A stretch of 64,000 nucleotides of DNA from positions 1 to 64,000 of the forward strand of contig NVWB01000010.1 in NCBI GenBank assembly GCA_002733575.1. The letters are read 5' to 3'. Below the pieces are notes generated by a model. The model was not told where the DNA came from and ran no database searches. It saw only the letters and a program-made list of their open reading frames with translations. Shown piece by piece: positions 1 to 10,205 of the stretch. The DNA comes from Blastopirellula sp. GTDB lineage: Bacteria; Planctomycetota; Planctomycetia; Pirellulales; Pirellulaceae. The position numbers were made by a program, and so were the translations under genes. Positions within the stretch are counted from its first letter, which is position 1. Each line of letters starts with the position of its first letter.

Positions 1-31
1 TACTTTTCTAGTATCGCGCGATTTAATAGCT

Positions 32-109
32 GCCACACCGACGACGTTCCGAATACGGTTGATCCCGAAGCAAAGCCAACACCGGAATCGTCGGCGGTGT
101 TACCCGGAA
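32..109. repeat. Dispersed palindromic repeat R1, copy 1
   Basis: This stretch begins GCCACACCGACGACGTTCCG and ends with CGGAATCGTCGGCGGTGTTA; the two ends are imperfect inverted complements, so the unit can fold into one long hairpin. Closely similar copies lie at 29982-30060 and 42084-42148, and a 30-nt fragment in the opposite orientation lies at 35962-35991. The repeat overlaps the 3' end of the MMPL gene and supplies its stop codon (100-102). It is probably a REP/MITE-like element; no transposase is visible nearby. Confidence 0.8.
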
Positions 110-2367
110 GTAAGGGGTGCTTCTCGTGTGACCAATCTCAACAACAGCGGCAGAATTATCAAATTACCAGCCAGCCCACCAAGCATGGCCAGGCTTACCA
201 GTACGCCGAAGTAGATTGTCGGGACAAAGCTAGAAATACAAAGCACGCTAAAGCCGACGATCAATGCTAGTGTGGCGAACACAATCGCCCGGCCTACGTT
301 GCGTTGCACGTTGGATAGGGCCTGTTGTACTGTGAGACCTGTGCGGAGTTCTCGTTGGAACCCAATGATATAGTGAATCGAAGAGTCGACCGATAAACCC
401 ATGGATACTGCGGCGATCATCGCGGCGCCCATATTGATTGGCGTGCCAGTCAGGCCAATCATTCCGGTCACCACTAGCACAGGCAAAATATTGGGCACAA
501 GTGCAACTGCGGCATACGCGGGCGAGCGAAATGCCAACAGCATGGTGAAACCAATGCCAGCGATGGCCACCATAAAGGAAGTCCACTGGTCGCGGATTAA
601 ACTATCGATCAAATTGGTCAACAAGACGAAGAACCCGGTGACTTTTGCTGTTTCAGTTTTCACTCCGACTCGTTTAGTCGAATCGGACTTGAATCCAGCC
701 GCAATAGCTTCCACCTTTTTGATCAACGCTTTTTTCTCTTTCGCACTTTGTCGTTCTTCGGCCCTGAGCATCACGCGGAACCAACCTTGTTCGCTGTGCT
801 CAATGTCGCTGGCATATAATGAACTAAATATCGGGGGCATTTTTTCTTTAAACATGCTCATCCCAGTTCTAACTGCTTTATCTCGCCAAGATTCAACTGG
901 GATATTATTCAAGTCATAGATAGTTCCGTCTGTGCTAGCGATCATGGCATCTGCCAAGCTCAATACTTTGGTCAACTCCGGGACTTCTGTTCTCAATTGA
1001 TCTTCAAACTGAAGCACAGCCTGAATATAAGCCCAATCTAATTCTTCAAACTTGGGTGCTGGTAGCATGATATCCCAAACGCCCGCGCCGCCAAGTTCTT
1101 CTTCCACCGTTTGATAGGCTTTGACGATGTCTGTATCAGCACGAAAATTTTTCGTGAAATCACTTTCCACCTCTAATTTCGTAGAACCATAAATGGCAGT
1201 GATTAGTAGCGCCACGGTGATCACAGAAATAGGGACAGGTCGATGTTGAATCCAATCGACCATGCGTTGCAGTTGGGCATCAATTCGGTCTTCGCCCCAG
1301 GCTTTACCAGGATCGTCCCAGCCTTGCCCGATGAGTACGAGTGCAGGCACGATCAACGCCACCGAGACAATCACCATCAACGCACCGACCGCCATCATGA
1401 TGCCGAAGTCATGGACTGGGCCTACGCTAGTTACCAGTAGAGAACAGAAACCGACCGCATCGGTCACACAGGCCCAAAAGATGGGAACCGACAAGTAGAC
1501 CAAGGTTTCGGTCAACGCTTGTTGGGGGTCTTTTCCTTGAAGTCGGTGTTCACGAAAACGAATCAAAATATGAACCACGGTCGCAATCCCGATGACCGTA
1601 ACTATCGCGGTCAACATCGAGCTGACCATACTCAATTCAAAACTGACAACAACTAACAGTGCCTTGGTACTCCATAAGGCAAACTGCACTACTGTGATCG
1701 AAATCACAACCCAGCGAATGCTACGAAATGCAACAAAAATCACGATGCCCAACAAAATAGAAGTGGCCCAACCCAAGCGGGATCCATCTTCTTCCACATA
1801 GCGGAATCCATCGACCACCATCACTGGCTCGCCGGTAATCATCCCTCCGTTTTGCTGTACAACAATGTCATGTATTTGTTTTACCAGGTCGGCCCGAGGC
1901 ACATCACTCTCGGATTCAGGCACCAACAAACAGGGCAGAGCAACTACGGTTCCACTTCGGCTATGCGTAAATCCAACAAACAGTTCACGCAGTTGAACTG
2001 CTGGTTTTGAATCACCTAAGATGTCTAGGAACGCATTGTCGAGTTGATCCAAAGATAGAACACTGCTGACTCCCTCAAGCGATTCGATTTCGGTCCGCAC
2101 CTTGTGCAAGCGGTCAATGCCGGTTCGGTCTTGATTTAAGAAGTTGTCGTCTCGGTAGATGCCCAAGATGACTTCGTTGCCACCAAAAGTTTTTTTGAGC
2201 TTTGCGTATGGCTCAATCAGAGGATCGTCTGCCGAGAACATATTCTCGATCGATCGATCAAACTGAAGTTGCTGCCCGAAGTAGACAGACAGCCCCCCAA
2301 TAAGGATAGCCAGCGATAGCAAGAGCCATCGCTGACTAATCAGGCGTTCGATCAATGGACGAATCAA
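100..2367 (-). CDS. RND/MMPL-family exporter (HAE3-like)
   Basis: This 755-residue inner-membrane protein has the RND duplicated layout. There is one transmembrane helix near residues 12-32, a periplasmic loop (about 33-200), a bundle of helices (about 200-365) and a helix near 380. A second periplasmic domain (about 400-590) and a final five-helix bundle follow. The helices contain the GxxxD-like patterns of MMPL proteins (for example GLSVDSSIHY in the second bundle). At this length it matches the shorter predicted RND exporters of the HAE3 type rather than the roughly 1000-residue AcrB class. The substrate cannot be inferred; lipid or hopanoid export is known for relatives. The start appears to be TTG at 2367, with a GGATGG-like ribosome site upstream. 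The last codons and stop lie in repeat R1. No membrane-fusion partner is adjacent. Confidence 0.85.
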   Translation of the reverse strand: MIRPLIERLISQRWLLLSLAILIGGLSVYFGQQLQFDRSIENMFSADDPLIEPYAKLKKTFGGNEVILGIYRDDNFLNQDRTGIDRLHKVRTEIESLEGVSSVLSLDQLDNAFLDILGDSKPAVQLRELFVGFTHSRSGTVVALPCLLVPESESDVPRADLVKQIHDIVVQQNGGMITGEPVMVVDGFRYVEEDGSRLGWATSILLGIVIFVAFRSIRWVVISITVVQFALWSTKALLVVVSFELSMVSSMLTAIVTVIGIATVVHILIRFREHRLQGKDPQQALTETLVYLSVPIFWACVTDAVGFCSLLVTSVGPVHDFGIMMAVGALMVIVSVALIVPALVLIGQGWDDPGKAWGEDRIDAQLQRMVDWIQHRPVPISVITVALLITAIYGSTKLEVESDFTKNFRADTDIVKAYQTVEEELGGAGVWDIMLPAPKFEELDWAYIQAVLQFEDQLRTEVPELTKVLSLADAMIASTDGTIYDLNNIPVESWRDKAVRTGMSMFKEKMPPIFSSLYASDIEHSEQGWFRVMLRAEERQSAKEKKALIKKVEAIAAGFKSDSTKRVGVKTETAKVTGFFVLLTNLIDSLIRDQWTSFMVAIAGIGFTMLLAFRSPAYAAVALVPNILPVLVVTGMIGLTGTPINMGAAMIAAVSMGLSVDSSIHYIIGFQRELRTGLTVQQALSNVQRNVGRAIVFATLALIVGFSVLCISSFVPTIYFGVLVSLAMLGGLAGNLIILPLLLRLVTREAPLTSG

Positions 2368-2440
2368 TTTACGACCATCCGTGGTTTGAGGTCAAGAATC
2401 GGAACTCTCGCTTCCGCAGAAAACGATTCGCAGCAGTCAA

Positions 2441-2890
2441 CTATTCGCTATCTTTCTGTTCACCATCTTCTATGGTGATTTTTTCCATGGTGTCACCTTG
2501 CTCAATGGCATCGACAATATCCTGACCTTCGAGCACATTGCCGAATACCGAGTGTTTGCCATCTAACCACGAAGTTTCAACATGCGTGATGAAGAATTGC
2601 GAGCCATTGGTGTTCGGGCCAGAGTTGGCCATCGACAACACACCAGGGCCTGAATGTTTGAGTTCAGGGTGAAATTCATCTTCAAACTTGTAGCCTGGCC
2701 CGCCGGTTCCTGTTCCCTCTGGGCAGCCTGTTTGAACCATGAAGTTGTCTAACACGCGATGAAATTTTAGACCATCGTAAAAACCATCCGCTACAAGCTT
2801 CTCAAAGTTGGCCACTGTTTTGGGGACTTTGTCCTCGTGCAGTTGAACCTTGATAATTCCTTTGTTGGTTTCAATTGTCGCAGTTTTCAT
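2441..2890 (-). CDS. Cyclophilin-type peptidyl-prolyl isomerase
   Basis: This 149-residue protein is a complete single-domain cyclophilin that catalyses cis-trans isomerisation of X-Pro bonds. The catalytic signature is visible: KFHRV near residue 42, FMVQTGCP near 50, GSQFFI near 97 and [10 protein letters not shown] near 108, the last containing the Trp of the cyclosporin-binding pocket. It has no signal peptide, so it is probably cytoplasmic. The length is typical for small bacterial PpiB-like enzymes. It lies on the same strand as the MMPL gene, about 70 nt upstream of it, but nothing links them functionally. Confidence 0.93.
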   Translation of the reverse strand: MKTATIETNKGIIKVQLHEDKVPKTVANFEKLVADGFYDGLKFHRVLDNFMVQTGCPEGTGTGGPGYKFEDEFHPELKHSGPGVLSMANSGPNTNGSQFFITHVETSWLDGKHSVFGNVLEGQDIVDAIEQGDTMEKITIEDGEQKDSE

Positions 2891-3024
2891 GGGTCTTCCA
2901 GCTTGTTGAATAGATGTTGAGTAATCGTAAATTGTTAATCTGGGAAAATTCAGACTAAACGCATTCTATTCCGAAAGTGGCTACTGAGAAACCGCCCTGG
3001 CGTTGCTTAAAGCATGTAGAAATG

Positions 3025-3055
3025 AAAAAAGCTGGCCTAAATGGCCAGCTTTTCT
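3025..3055 (-). terminator. Intrinsic terminator of the DUF1598 gene
   Basis: A GCTGGCC / GGCCAGC stem with a 5-nt loop is flanked by A-runs and T-runs. Read on the minus strand it ends in a run of about six U residues, 44 nt after the DUF1598 stop codon. The flanking A/T runs pair too, so it could act in both directions. Confidence 0.85.
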
Positions 3056-3098
3056 CGATTATTGAGTAATACGTCTCGGTAGAGACAAGTTTTTGGAG

Positions 3099-4490
3099 TT
3101 AATCCCACCACCACTGACCAGGAGCCAGTTTGTCGAGCGAAACCCCTTGATGAGTTTCTGCCAACTTGCCGTCTTCTTCTACTGTGATGTTATCTGAAGA
3201 CAAAGCTTCTTTCGGTCGAATAGAAACACCGCCTCCGATTGGAGTCATCAGTGTGCGGCCTTTCCAGACAGCGTTCACTGCGGTTTCGACTCGTTCAGGT
3301 GCTACAAAGTTTTCGACTGGGTAACCTTCTTCATCGGCGAAGATTCCAAGATCCCAATCCGATTGAGCATACATGTCTTGTTCGTGAATGTACGCACTGA
3401 CGATCAACATGTCGATCAAGTTACGCATCTGAGCATACACAGGTGTGTACTTTGATAGCTCACCGTACTTCTTCGTAAACGCGGTAGTGAACAAGCGGCT
3501 GGCACGGCTGGTTGTGTTGCTTTGAACACGACCACCAGCTTGTGTGACCATTTCGTTTTCGCCAACCAGTTTAACACCATCACCAATAAGCTGCATGGCC
3601 AAACTATCTTCACTTACTTTCACGCAGTCATAGTTAGGAGTGAAGTACCATCGCTGCATGGCGTTGCGAGAGACTGAACCTGGGCTGGTGTTGGCAACAT
3701 AGCTCGGTATTTCTGCGGTTGGGCGTTCAAGTCCAATTCCGATTAACTTCATTCGATAATCGGCTTCGACTAAGACTTGGGCAAAGTGAGTCTTCGGTGA
3801 AATACCTTTGACTGTCACAATTTGCTGCCCCAATGCTTCACGCAGGTTGCGAATAATTGTGTTCGTGTCGCCAGGGGTGGCTCGTGAACCAAACGAAGAG
3901 AGAAACTGCTGCATACGCTTCAGTCCTTCCTGAGTCGGATCAATGGAAACGCCAACATAGTTGGTTCCCTTGGTCTCTGGTGCAAAGGCACGCAGGGCAA
4001 CAATCAAGTCTTCCAGTTCGAGAACTGCACGACCTGTGGTTATTCCAACGGCTCTGCCTGATAGATCACTCACGTAACCTTCAGCCGGACCAGCGATCAC
4101 AATGTCGTTTGATTCTGGATAGAAGAAAACATACTCGATACGAGTCATGCCCGCCAAGTATTTCATCTCATGACTAATGTTTCCGCCTGTTGCTGCGGCT
4201 TCGGCCACTGCTTTTTCTAGACGGTTTAATGAAACCTTACGCAGCTTGCTCGGTTTTCTCAGCTCAGGCTTGAGTCCAGCGTAGGCATTCTGTTGCCGCT
4301 GACGCATCAATGCACCTGTAGGGTCTTGATAACGCTGCATTCGCAGCACGCCCTGTGCATCAACGACAACACCCGCACCAGCGTTGGAACCAGTACCAAC
4401 ATTCCCTTGTGCTCGAAGATTTGCCGAAGCAAAAATTAGAATGGCGGCAAACGCAACGTAGTGAACAAACCGGAATTTACACAATCCCAT
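3099..4490 (-). CDS. DUF1598-type secreted protein
   Basis: This 463-residue protein has a clear N-terminal signal peptide (basic start, hydrophobic core about residues 8-24, AQG-type cleavage region). The mature part resembles the DUF1598 family, which as far as I know is largely confined to Planctomycetota. Its features include a conserved stretch starting SHEMKYLAGMTRIEYVFFYP and the following AGPAEGY. The function of the family is unknown; an envelope or periplasmic location is inferred from the signal peptide. It is monocistronic, with an intrinsic terminator directly downstream and a 254-nt upstream region before dnaE's 3' end in which I see no clear promoter. Confidence 0.75.
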   Translation of the reverse strand: MGLCKFRFVHYVAFAAILIFASANLRAQGNVGTGSNAGAGVVVDAQGVLRMQRYQDPTGALMRQRQQNAYAGLKPELRKPSKLRKVSLNRLEKAVAEAAATGGNISHEMKYLAGMTRIEYVFFYPESNDIVIAGPAEGYVSDLSGRAVGITTGRAVLELEDLIVALRAFAPETKGTNYVGVSIDPTQEGLKRMQQFLSSFGSRATPGDTNTIIRNLREALGQQIVTVKGISPKTHFAQVLVEADYRMKLIGIGLERPTAEIPSYVANTSPGSVSRNAMQRWYFTPNYDCVKVSEDSLAMQLIGDGVKLVGENEMVTQAGGRVQSNTTSRASRLFTTAFTKKYGELSKYTPVYAQMRNLIDMLIVSAYIHEQDMYAQSDWDLGIFADEEGYPVENFVAPERVETAVNAVWKGRTLMTPIGGGVSIRPKEALSSDNITVEEDGKLAETHQGVSLDKLAPGQWWWD

Positions 4491-4744
4491 GACGAATCCT
4501 TGAAATCAATTGACAAGATTATGGAAGATCGAAGACATGTTCTTCGCCTGAACTCTAGATGAATTAAGAGAAACAGAAGAAGGTACGATCAATACTAGCT
4601 TACAGCCCGCACTTGTGTGCAAACAAAAGCCTTTCATACCGATCTTAATTTGAGAGTCTAGGAAAGGCAAGCAATCCGCGAAAAGATCGTAAAATCTCTG
4701 GGTTGACTAATTAAAAGGGTAATTTCACGCAAAAATCGCTCTAT

Positions 4745-7700
4745 CTAGTTGCTCTGATAGGGTTTACGCTCATCCTTGATGACGTTGGGCTTAGGGCGAT
4801 TGGTTTGCAGTTTAAAATTTCCTTCGCCTAATAAGTCTTCAATTCGCCCTTGCATCTCCGGTGAAACATCGACTCGACGCGAAGTTTTGAGCATTACCTG
4901 ATGGCCATCGTTCAATTCTAAGACTAATTTAAACTCGCAATTACCCGGATATCCACGCACAATTTCGTTCAAAATGGTCAAAGAATCACTGCCGTGTCCA
5001 TTTTCTCGGACACGCACCGCGATACCTCGGGTGTAGCGAGTCTCCAAATCGGCCATCGGAATTAACTCGTTGATAATCAAGTTCGCTTCGTCGCCACCAC
5101 GACGATCAATCCGCCCATGCACCACAAACACTGCGTCAGCTTTGACGTACTGTTCCATCTTCGCATAATCTTCTGGCCATAAAATACAGCGAATTGAACC
5201 ATCGATATCTTCTAAGTCAAAGTTCGCGTACTTCGTATGCGTACTTCCTGCGCGTGCCTTGCGAGTATGGGCCAACTTGACCGAAGAAATCATGCCGCCC
5301 AAGATAATCTCTTGCTTATCTTTCAGGGTCGGAATCCGACTGATGGTATGCGTGCAGTACATCGTGAATTGTTTTTCATACTCGGCCAGTGGATGACTCG
5401 ACCAATAGAATCCGAGTACTTCTTTTTCATTAATTAGCTTTTCACGCTCTGGCCATTCCTCAACATCGGGCAAGATGATCTCTTGCTCCTCAGCTTCTTC
5501 TTCGGCCATCGCAGCAAAGAGGTTCTTTTGACCCGATTTTCTATCTGCAATCGCCGCTGCACCAGACTGTAAGGCTTTGTCAAGTAAGGCCGATTGTTGA
5601 GCACGCAATGCGCCCATGGAATCAAACGCACCAGCTTTGATCAGTGTTTCAGTTGCTGCACGATTGCAGGACGAAACATCAACACGTTCGCAGAAGTCAA
5701 AGATGTCTTTGAAGGGCCCATCTTTTTTGCGTGCGGTAACGATGGCTTCGGCTGCACCTCCGCCACATCCCTTGATGGCGCTGAGTGCAAATGGGATACA
5801 TCCATCAGTCACAGTAAACTGAACGTCAGAGATATTTACATTCGGCGGTAAAACATCAATGCCCATCCGTTCGGCATCTTCCATGTGCTCGACCAATGAA
5901 TCTTTTGACTTAAAGTTTCGACCCGAGATATCACCCGATAATAAGGCGGCCATAAATTCCACCGGATAATGTGTTTTGAGATAGGCGGTTTGAAAGGCCA
6001 GCAGTGCGTAAGCCGTGGAATGGCTTTTATTAAATCCGTAGCCGGCGAATTTAATAATCATGTCCCAGAATTCTTGCGCATCTTTGGCCGAGAGCCCATT
6101 CTCTTGAGCGCCTTTGAGAAACTGCTCCAAATTCTGGTTGATTAACGATTCTTTCTTTTTACTAATCGCCTTGATACAAGTGTACGACGAAGACAATTCG
6201 ATCTTGCCCAGTCGACTCAAGATCCGCATCACTTGTTCCTGGTAAACCATCACACCATTGGTTTCCTCAAGAATTTCTTTAAGAACCGGATGCTTGTACG
6301 TGGCTTGCTTCCGGCCGAGTTTGACCTCGACGTATTCATCGACCATGCCACCTTCCAGAGGACCAGGTCGATACAGGGCCGCAGTCGCAATGATATCATC
6401 GAAACAATCGGGTTTCATCCTCTTGAGCAGATCACGGATGCCACCACTTTCCATTTGGAAAATGCCTTTAGTTTCGCCACGTTGTAGTAACTGGTAAGTT
6501 TCCTTATCATCCAGCGGAAACTTATGGATGTCGATATCTTCGCCACGCACTTCCTTTATTAGATCAACCGAATTGCGCAAAATGGTCAGGTTTTTCAGGC
6601 CTAGGAAGTCCATCTTCAACAGACCCGAGTCTTCCACATCATTCATCGCCCACTGGGTAATGATGTCGTCCTTGCCAGTCACCCGGCACAGAGGAACATA
6701 ATTATCAAGCGGTTCGTCGGCAATCACCACTGCCGCAGCATGAGTACCCACATTGCGTGCCAGCCCTTCGAGCTTCATGGCCAAGTCAAGCATTTCCTTG
6801 ACTTCCGGGTCGGTGTCATAGGCCTTCTTCATCTCCGCACTTTCTTCAAGTGCGGCGGGCAGCTTGATACCCAGTGTATCTGGCACCATGCCGGTAATGG
6901 CGTTCACGCGATCAAGTGGAATTCCGAGCGCACGCCCGACATCTTTAATGGCAGCCCGGGCCGCCATCGTTCCGAACGTACCAATCTGGGCCACATTTTT
7001 TTCGCCATATTTATCCTTCACATATTGAATCACCTGCCCTCGGCGTTCTTTATCGAAGTCGATATCGATATCCGGTGCTTCCAGTCGGTTCTCATCCAAA
7101 AACCGCTCGAACAGCAAGTCATATTTAAGCGGACAGACGTGGCTCATGTACAATGCGTAACAAACAATCGCACCCACGCCTGATCCACGAGCCGTGTTTT
7201 CAATGTTCAGCCGGCGAGATTCAAGCACAAAATCCCATACTATCAAAAAGTAGTTCGGGAAGCCAAGCTTGCTAATCACGCCAAGTTCTCGATCCAATCG
7301 CGCAATGACCACATCAGAAAGGACTCCGTCTTTGCACATTTCTTCGTTATCGGAATACCGATCTAACAGGCCCTCGACACATAACTCGCGCAAGTAACTA
7401 TCGGGTGTTTTCCCTTCGGGGATTGCCATCGTCGGGAAGAATCGTTTGCCCAACTCCAAGTCGATATCGACCGTATCTGCAATTTCCTGCGTTCTGGCAA
7501 CTGCGTCTTCCATGCCAGGAAAACTGTCGTACATCTCTTCAGGGGTTCGCAAGTAGAATTGATCGTTCTCCATTTTCATGCGAGACGGATCGGTGCGAAA
7601 CTTGCCCATGTTGATGCACAACATCACGTCTTGCGCATCGGCATCGCTTTGATCCACGTAATGAGTGTCACTAGTGGTGACCATCGGCAAGCCCATTTTT

Positions 7701-8305
7701 TGCGCAACCTCTTTGGCGCCTTCCAACTGCATTCGCTGGATATCAATTCCATTGTTCATCACTTCAATGAAATAGCGATCTTTAAACACGTTATGAAACC
7801 ACGATGCGGTTTCCATCGCTTCTTTGAGTTCGTCTTCGGTGCCTACTCCTCCGCGTAAAATTGATTTCGAGAACTCGCTGGAAACACAACCGCTTAAACA
7901 GATAATGCCTTCGTTATGTTTTTCTAGAATCTCTTTATCGATACGTGGCTTGTAATAGAACCCTTCCAGCGATGCGGCGGATGCCAGTTTGATCAGATTT
8001 TTAAATCCGGTTCTGTTTTTTGCCAGCAACGTCAAGTGATAGTTCGAATCACGCATCTTGCCACTTTTTTCAAAGCGGCTGCGTGGCGCGATATAGGCTT
8101 CGTACCCTATGATCGGATTGATGTCGTTGCTTTTGCATTGCTTATAGAACTGCAACGCACCATGTAGGTTACCGTGATCGGTTAGTGCCAGGGCGTTCAT
8201 GCCATACTCTTTGGCACGCGTTACCAACTTGGGAATTGCGCTGGCGCCATCGAGTAAGCTATAGTGTGAATGACAATGCAAATGGGTAAATGGCCGTGCG
8301 CTCAT
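4745..8305 (-). CDS. dnaE: DNA polymerase III alpha subunit
   Basis: This 1186-residue protein is a full-length DnaE, the catalytic polymerase of the replicative holoenzyme. The N-terminal PHP domain starts with HLHCHSHYSLLDG and TDHGNLHG. The polymerase core carries ARGSGVGAIV and the catalytic PDIDIDF motif (about residue 410), with further palm/finger motifs such as ALYRPGPL. A helix-hairpin-helix region and an OB-fold (about 960-1080, beginning near ILGGMISSVK) follow, then a C-terminal tail. Length and motifs fit the DnaE1 class; there is no exonuclease domain of the PolC type. The adjacent gene is an FHA protein 131 nt upstream on the same strand. No other replisome subunit is next to it, although dnaA lies about 6 kb away. 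Confidence 0.97.
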   Translation of the reverse strand: MSARPFTHLHCHSHYSLLDGASAIPKLVTRAKEYGMNALALTDHGNLHGALQFYKQCKSNDINPIIGYEAYIAPRSRFEKSGKMRDSNYHLTLLAKNRTGFKNLIKLASAASLEGFYYKPRIDKEILEKHNEGIICLSGCVSSEFSKSILRGGVGTEDELKEAMETASWFHNVFKDRYFIEVMNNGIDIQRMQLEGAKEVAQKMGLPMVTTSDTHYVDQSDADAQDVMLCINMGKFRTDPSRMKMENDQFYLRTPEEMYDSFPGMEDAVARTQEIADTVDIDLELGKRFFPTMAIPEGKTPDSYLRELCVEGLLDRYSDNEEMCKDGVLSDVVIARLDRELGVISKLGFPNYFLIVWDFVLESRRLNIENTARGSGVGAIVCYALYMSHVCPLKYDLLFERFLDENRLEAPDIDIDFDKERRGQVIQYVKDKYGEKNVAQIGTFGTMAARAAIKDVGRALGIPLDRVNAITGMVPDTLGIKLPAALEESAEMKKAYDTDPEVKEMLDLAMKLEGLARNVGTHAAAVVIADEPLDNYVPLCRVTGKDDIITQWAMNDVEDSGLLKMDFLGLKNLTILRNSVDLIKEVRGEDIDIHKFPLDDKETYQLLQRGETKGIFQMESGGIRDLLKRMKPDCFDDIIATAALYRPGPLEGGMVDEYVEVKLGRKQATYKHPVLKEILEETNGVMVYQEQVMRILSRLGKIELSSSYTCIKAISKKKESLINQNLEQFLKGAQENGLSAKDAQEFWDMIIKFAGYGFNKSHSTAYALLAFQTAYLKTHYPVEFMAALLSGDISGRNFKSKDSLVEHMEDAERMGIDVLPPNVNISDVQFTVTDGCIPFALSAIKGCGGGAAEAIVTARKKDGPFKDIFDFCERVDVSSCNRAATETLIKAGAFDSMGALRAQQSALLDKALQSGAAAIADRKSGQKNLFAAMAEEEAEEQEIILPDVEEWPEREKLINEKEVLGFYWSSHPLAEYEKQFTMYCTHTISRIPTLKDKQEIILGGMISSVKLAHTRKARAGSTHTKYANFDLEDIDGSIRCILWPEDYAKMEQYVKADAVFVVHGRIDRRGGDEANLIINELIPMADLETRYTRGIAVRVRENGHGSDSLTILNEIVRGYPGNCEFKLVLELNDGHQVMLKTSRRVDVSPEMQGRIEDLLGEGNFKLQTNRPKPNVIKDERKPYQSN

Positions 8306-8436
8306 CGTATCCCTCCGATCAAAGATGCCAAAGGCCCAAGATTCTTGCGCTAACAGATACGCATCAAAGAAGTTGGCCAGTTCAAGCTCAATTTTAGCCT
8401 GATAAATGAATCCGTAAACTGGTTGACAGATCAGAA

Positions 8437-9114
8437 TTATTCAGGCTCAGAGATATTCCGCAATAACGTCGAGATACGAGCCTGTAAGTCAAGCAAGTTC
8501 TGCCATTCCCGCATTTCTAGCGTCACCTTTTCGGAATGATCATGCACCGAGACAGCCAACAGCAAGTGCCGAATACGAATATGGATGTACTCTAAAATCT
8601 CTGCCAGTTGTGCCGCTTGAGCGGGGCTTAGGCGGTCAGGCAAGTCTGGCGGGTAAATTGAATAGATGGTCGCTTGAAGATCTTCTTCTTCGTTCCAGTT
8701 CAATTCAAATTCAAGCGAAGAAGCACTTTCTGGTCCAGGTTCACTCGTTTTCTTCAGGTCACCATCCCCGAGTTTAGCCTGCTTTCGTTGACGCAACAAA
8801 GCCAATCGATCTGCAATTTCGTTCTCAGAACCGTACAAGACCACTGATCGCCCAATTTGCAGTAGATCGCCATGCCGCAGAATTCGCAGATGAATATCCT
8901 CACCATTAACCCGCGTGCCATTGGTGCTTTCGAGGTCGGTCAACACAATTTTGTCTTGATCTTCCTGGATCTTCACATGAAACCGGCTGACTCGCTCGTC
9001 TTTCAGTTGCAGCACATTGCCCTCTTCACGACCAATCGTGATTGGGGTCTCAAGGCTATCGTAGATAGTTCCTCGATCTGCACCATCAATAATACGCAAC
9101 GTGACTATAGCCAT
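8437..9114 (-). CDS. FHA-domain protein
   Basis: This 225-residue protein has an N-terminal forkhead-associated domain (about residues 20-100) that should bind phosphothreonine peptides. The FHA signature is visible: IGRE, RVSRFH, STNGTRVNG and LRHGDLLQIG. A linker rich in charged residues follows, then a helical C-terminal region (about 150-225). There is no signal peptide or membrane segment, so it is probably a cytoplasmic adaptor for Ser/Thr-kinase signalling; no kinase gene is present in the window. It lies just upstream of dnaE on the same strand and may be co-transcribed. A second FHA protein lies at 19388-19984. Confidence 0.85.
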   Translation of the reverse strand: MAIVTLRIIDGADRGTIYDSLETPITIGREEGNVLQLKDERVSRFHVKIQEDQDKIVLTDLESTNGTRVNGEDIHLRILRHGDLLQIGRSVVLYGSENEIADRLALLRQRKQAKLGDGDLKKTSEPGPESASSLEFELNWNEEEDLQATIYSIYPPDLPDRLSPAQAAQLAEILEYIHIRIRHLLLAVSVHDHSEKVTLEMREWQNLLDLQARISTLLRNISEPE

Positions 9115-9424
9115 AAAAATCTATTTGGAAGACCGAACCTGTTCCTGTTCACACAATCCCTTATTATGTCGTTTTTATTCACCACAATCGAGTACCATGT
9201 GAGTAGTAGTTATGATCTAGAGGCCCTTTTTCCAGAATTCAGGGAGAAACGAAGGAAAAAAACCTGTCATCTGACAAACAAAAGTTGTCCTAGCAACATA
9301 ATTCCGAACTATTTCAGCTCCAATCGGCACCAGACCAAGCCATGCCCGTTGTTTGAATTGACCAAAATGGTATAAATCTATGCTCGAAGTCGCTGAATTT
9401 CGATATTCACGGCTACCACAAAAC

Positions 9425-9498
9425 GCGCCCGTAGTTCAACTGGATAGAATACCGGTCTTCGAAACCGGGGGTTGTAGGTTCGAATCCTACCGGGCGCA
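9425..9498 (+). tRNA. trnR: tRNA-Arg (anticodon UCG)
   Basis: A 74-nt cloverleaf. The acceptor strands GCGCCCG and CGGGCGC are fully complementary. The anticodon stem is CCGGT/ACCGG around the loop CTTCGAA, with anticodon TCG. The T-arm is GTAGG/CCTAC around TTCGAAT. The discriminator is A; CCA is not encoded, so it must be added after transcription. It is a single gene in the 549-nt gap between the FHA gene and the lipoprotein gene; nothing else was recognised in that gap. Confidence 0.95.
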
Positions 9499-9663
9499 CT
9501 ATCTTAAAGTGAGCAGAGCAAAGACTTTAGCTTCACCACTCCCTTCGATATCAAGAGTCGAAGCCTCTTCAGTTCCCCCCCATTAAGTCACTTTCTCTGT
9601 ATTCACTGAACAAAGCAGGGTGTGTAAACATGATAGACAAAGTCTAGGCATACTTTCACACAA

Positions 9664-10119
9664 TTAATTTGAGTCTTGTTGAATCAAATACTCGCTAATC
9701 ATTCCATCCTCTACACTGTGTGATTGAATTTTGACAAGTGCTCCATTTTCAAAGACAAAGCATGCTCCATGTTTTAGCAACTCCTTAGTTTGAATTATTT
9801 CTTCTATCTTGCCATCCTCATTTAACGTGATAAGTAGAGCCTGACGATCATCGTCAAGTTTTGATTCGTAGATCGTTGCTCCACTGCGATCATAGTAGAT
9901 AATCTTCTGAATTGAATAATTGCTCCATACATTCTGAACTTTTAGTTCACCAGATTCATAGTTGAAACTCTTGACTCCACTTCCTCCCGGAGGTGCAAAT
10001 TCCTTCATCGCCTCTCTTACTTCTAATAATGTATCTGATTGTTGTTCCTGACAACCAAAAACCAAGAGGCAAGAAATGATCAAAATGGTTGATAATAAAA
10101 GGCGTGAGTAATTGTTCAT
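9664..10119 (-). CDS. Small lipoprotein, unknown function
   Basis: The 151-residue product starts with a lipoprotein signal peptide ending in the lipobox LVFGC (Cys about residue 23), so it should be lipid-anchored outside the inner membrane. The mature part (about 128 residues) alternates beta-type segments with short charged turns and matches no family I recognise. It is the last gene of a run of small minus-strand genes (9664-13645) that look like a variable island. Confidence 0.65.
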   Translation of the reverse strand: MNNYSRLLLSTILIISCLLVFGCQEQQSDTLLEVREAMKEFAPPGGSGVKSFNYESGELKVQNVWSNYSIQKIIYYDRSGATIYESKLDDDRQALLITLNEDGKIEEIIQTKELLKHGACFVFENGALVKIQSHSVEDGMISEYLIQQDSN

Positions 10120-10205
10120 ATGAATCTCTATGAAAGATGGGATGTGAAGTAGGGTTGTTCTCAGAGCAAGATAACTCGCTCTAGATGCGAACGATTTCAG
10201 TGATT

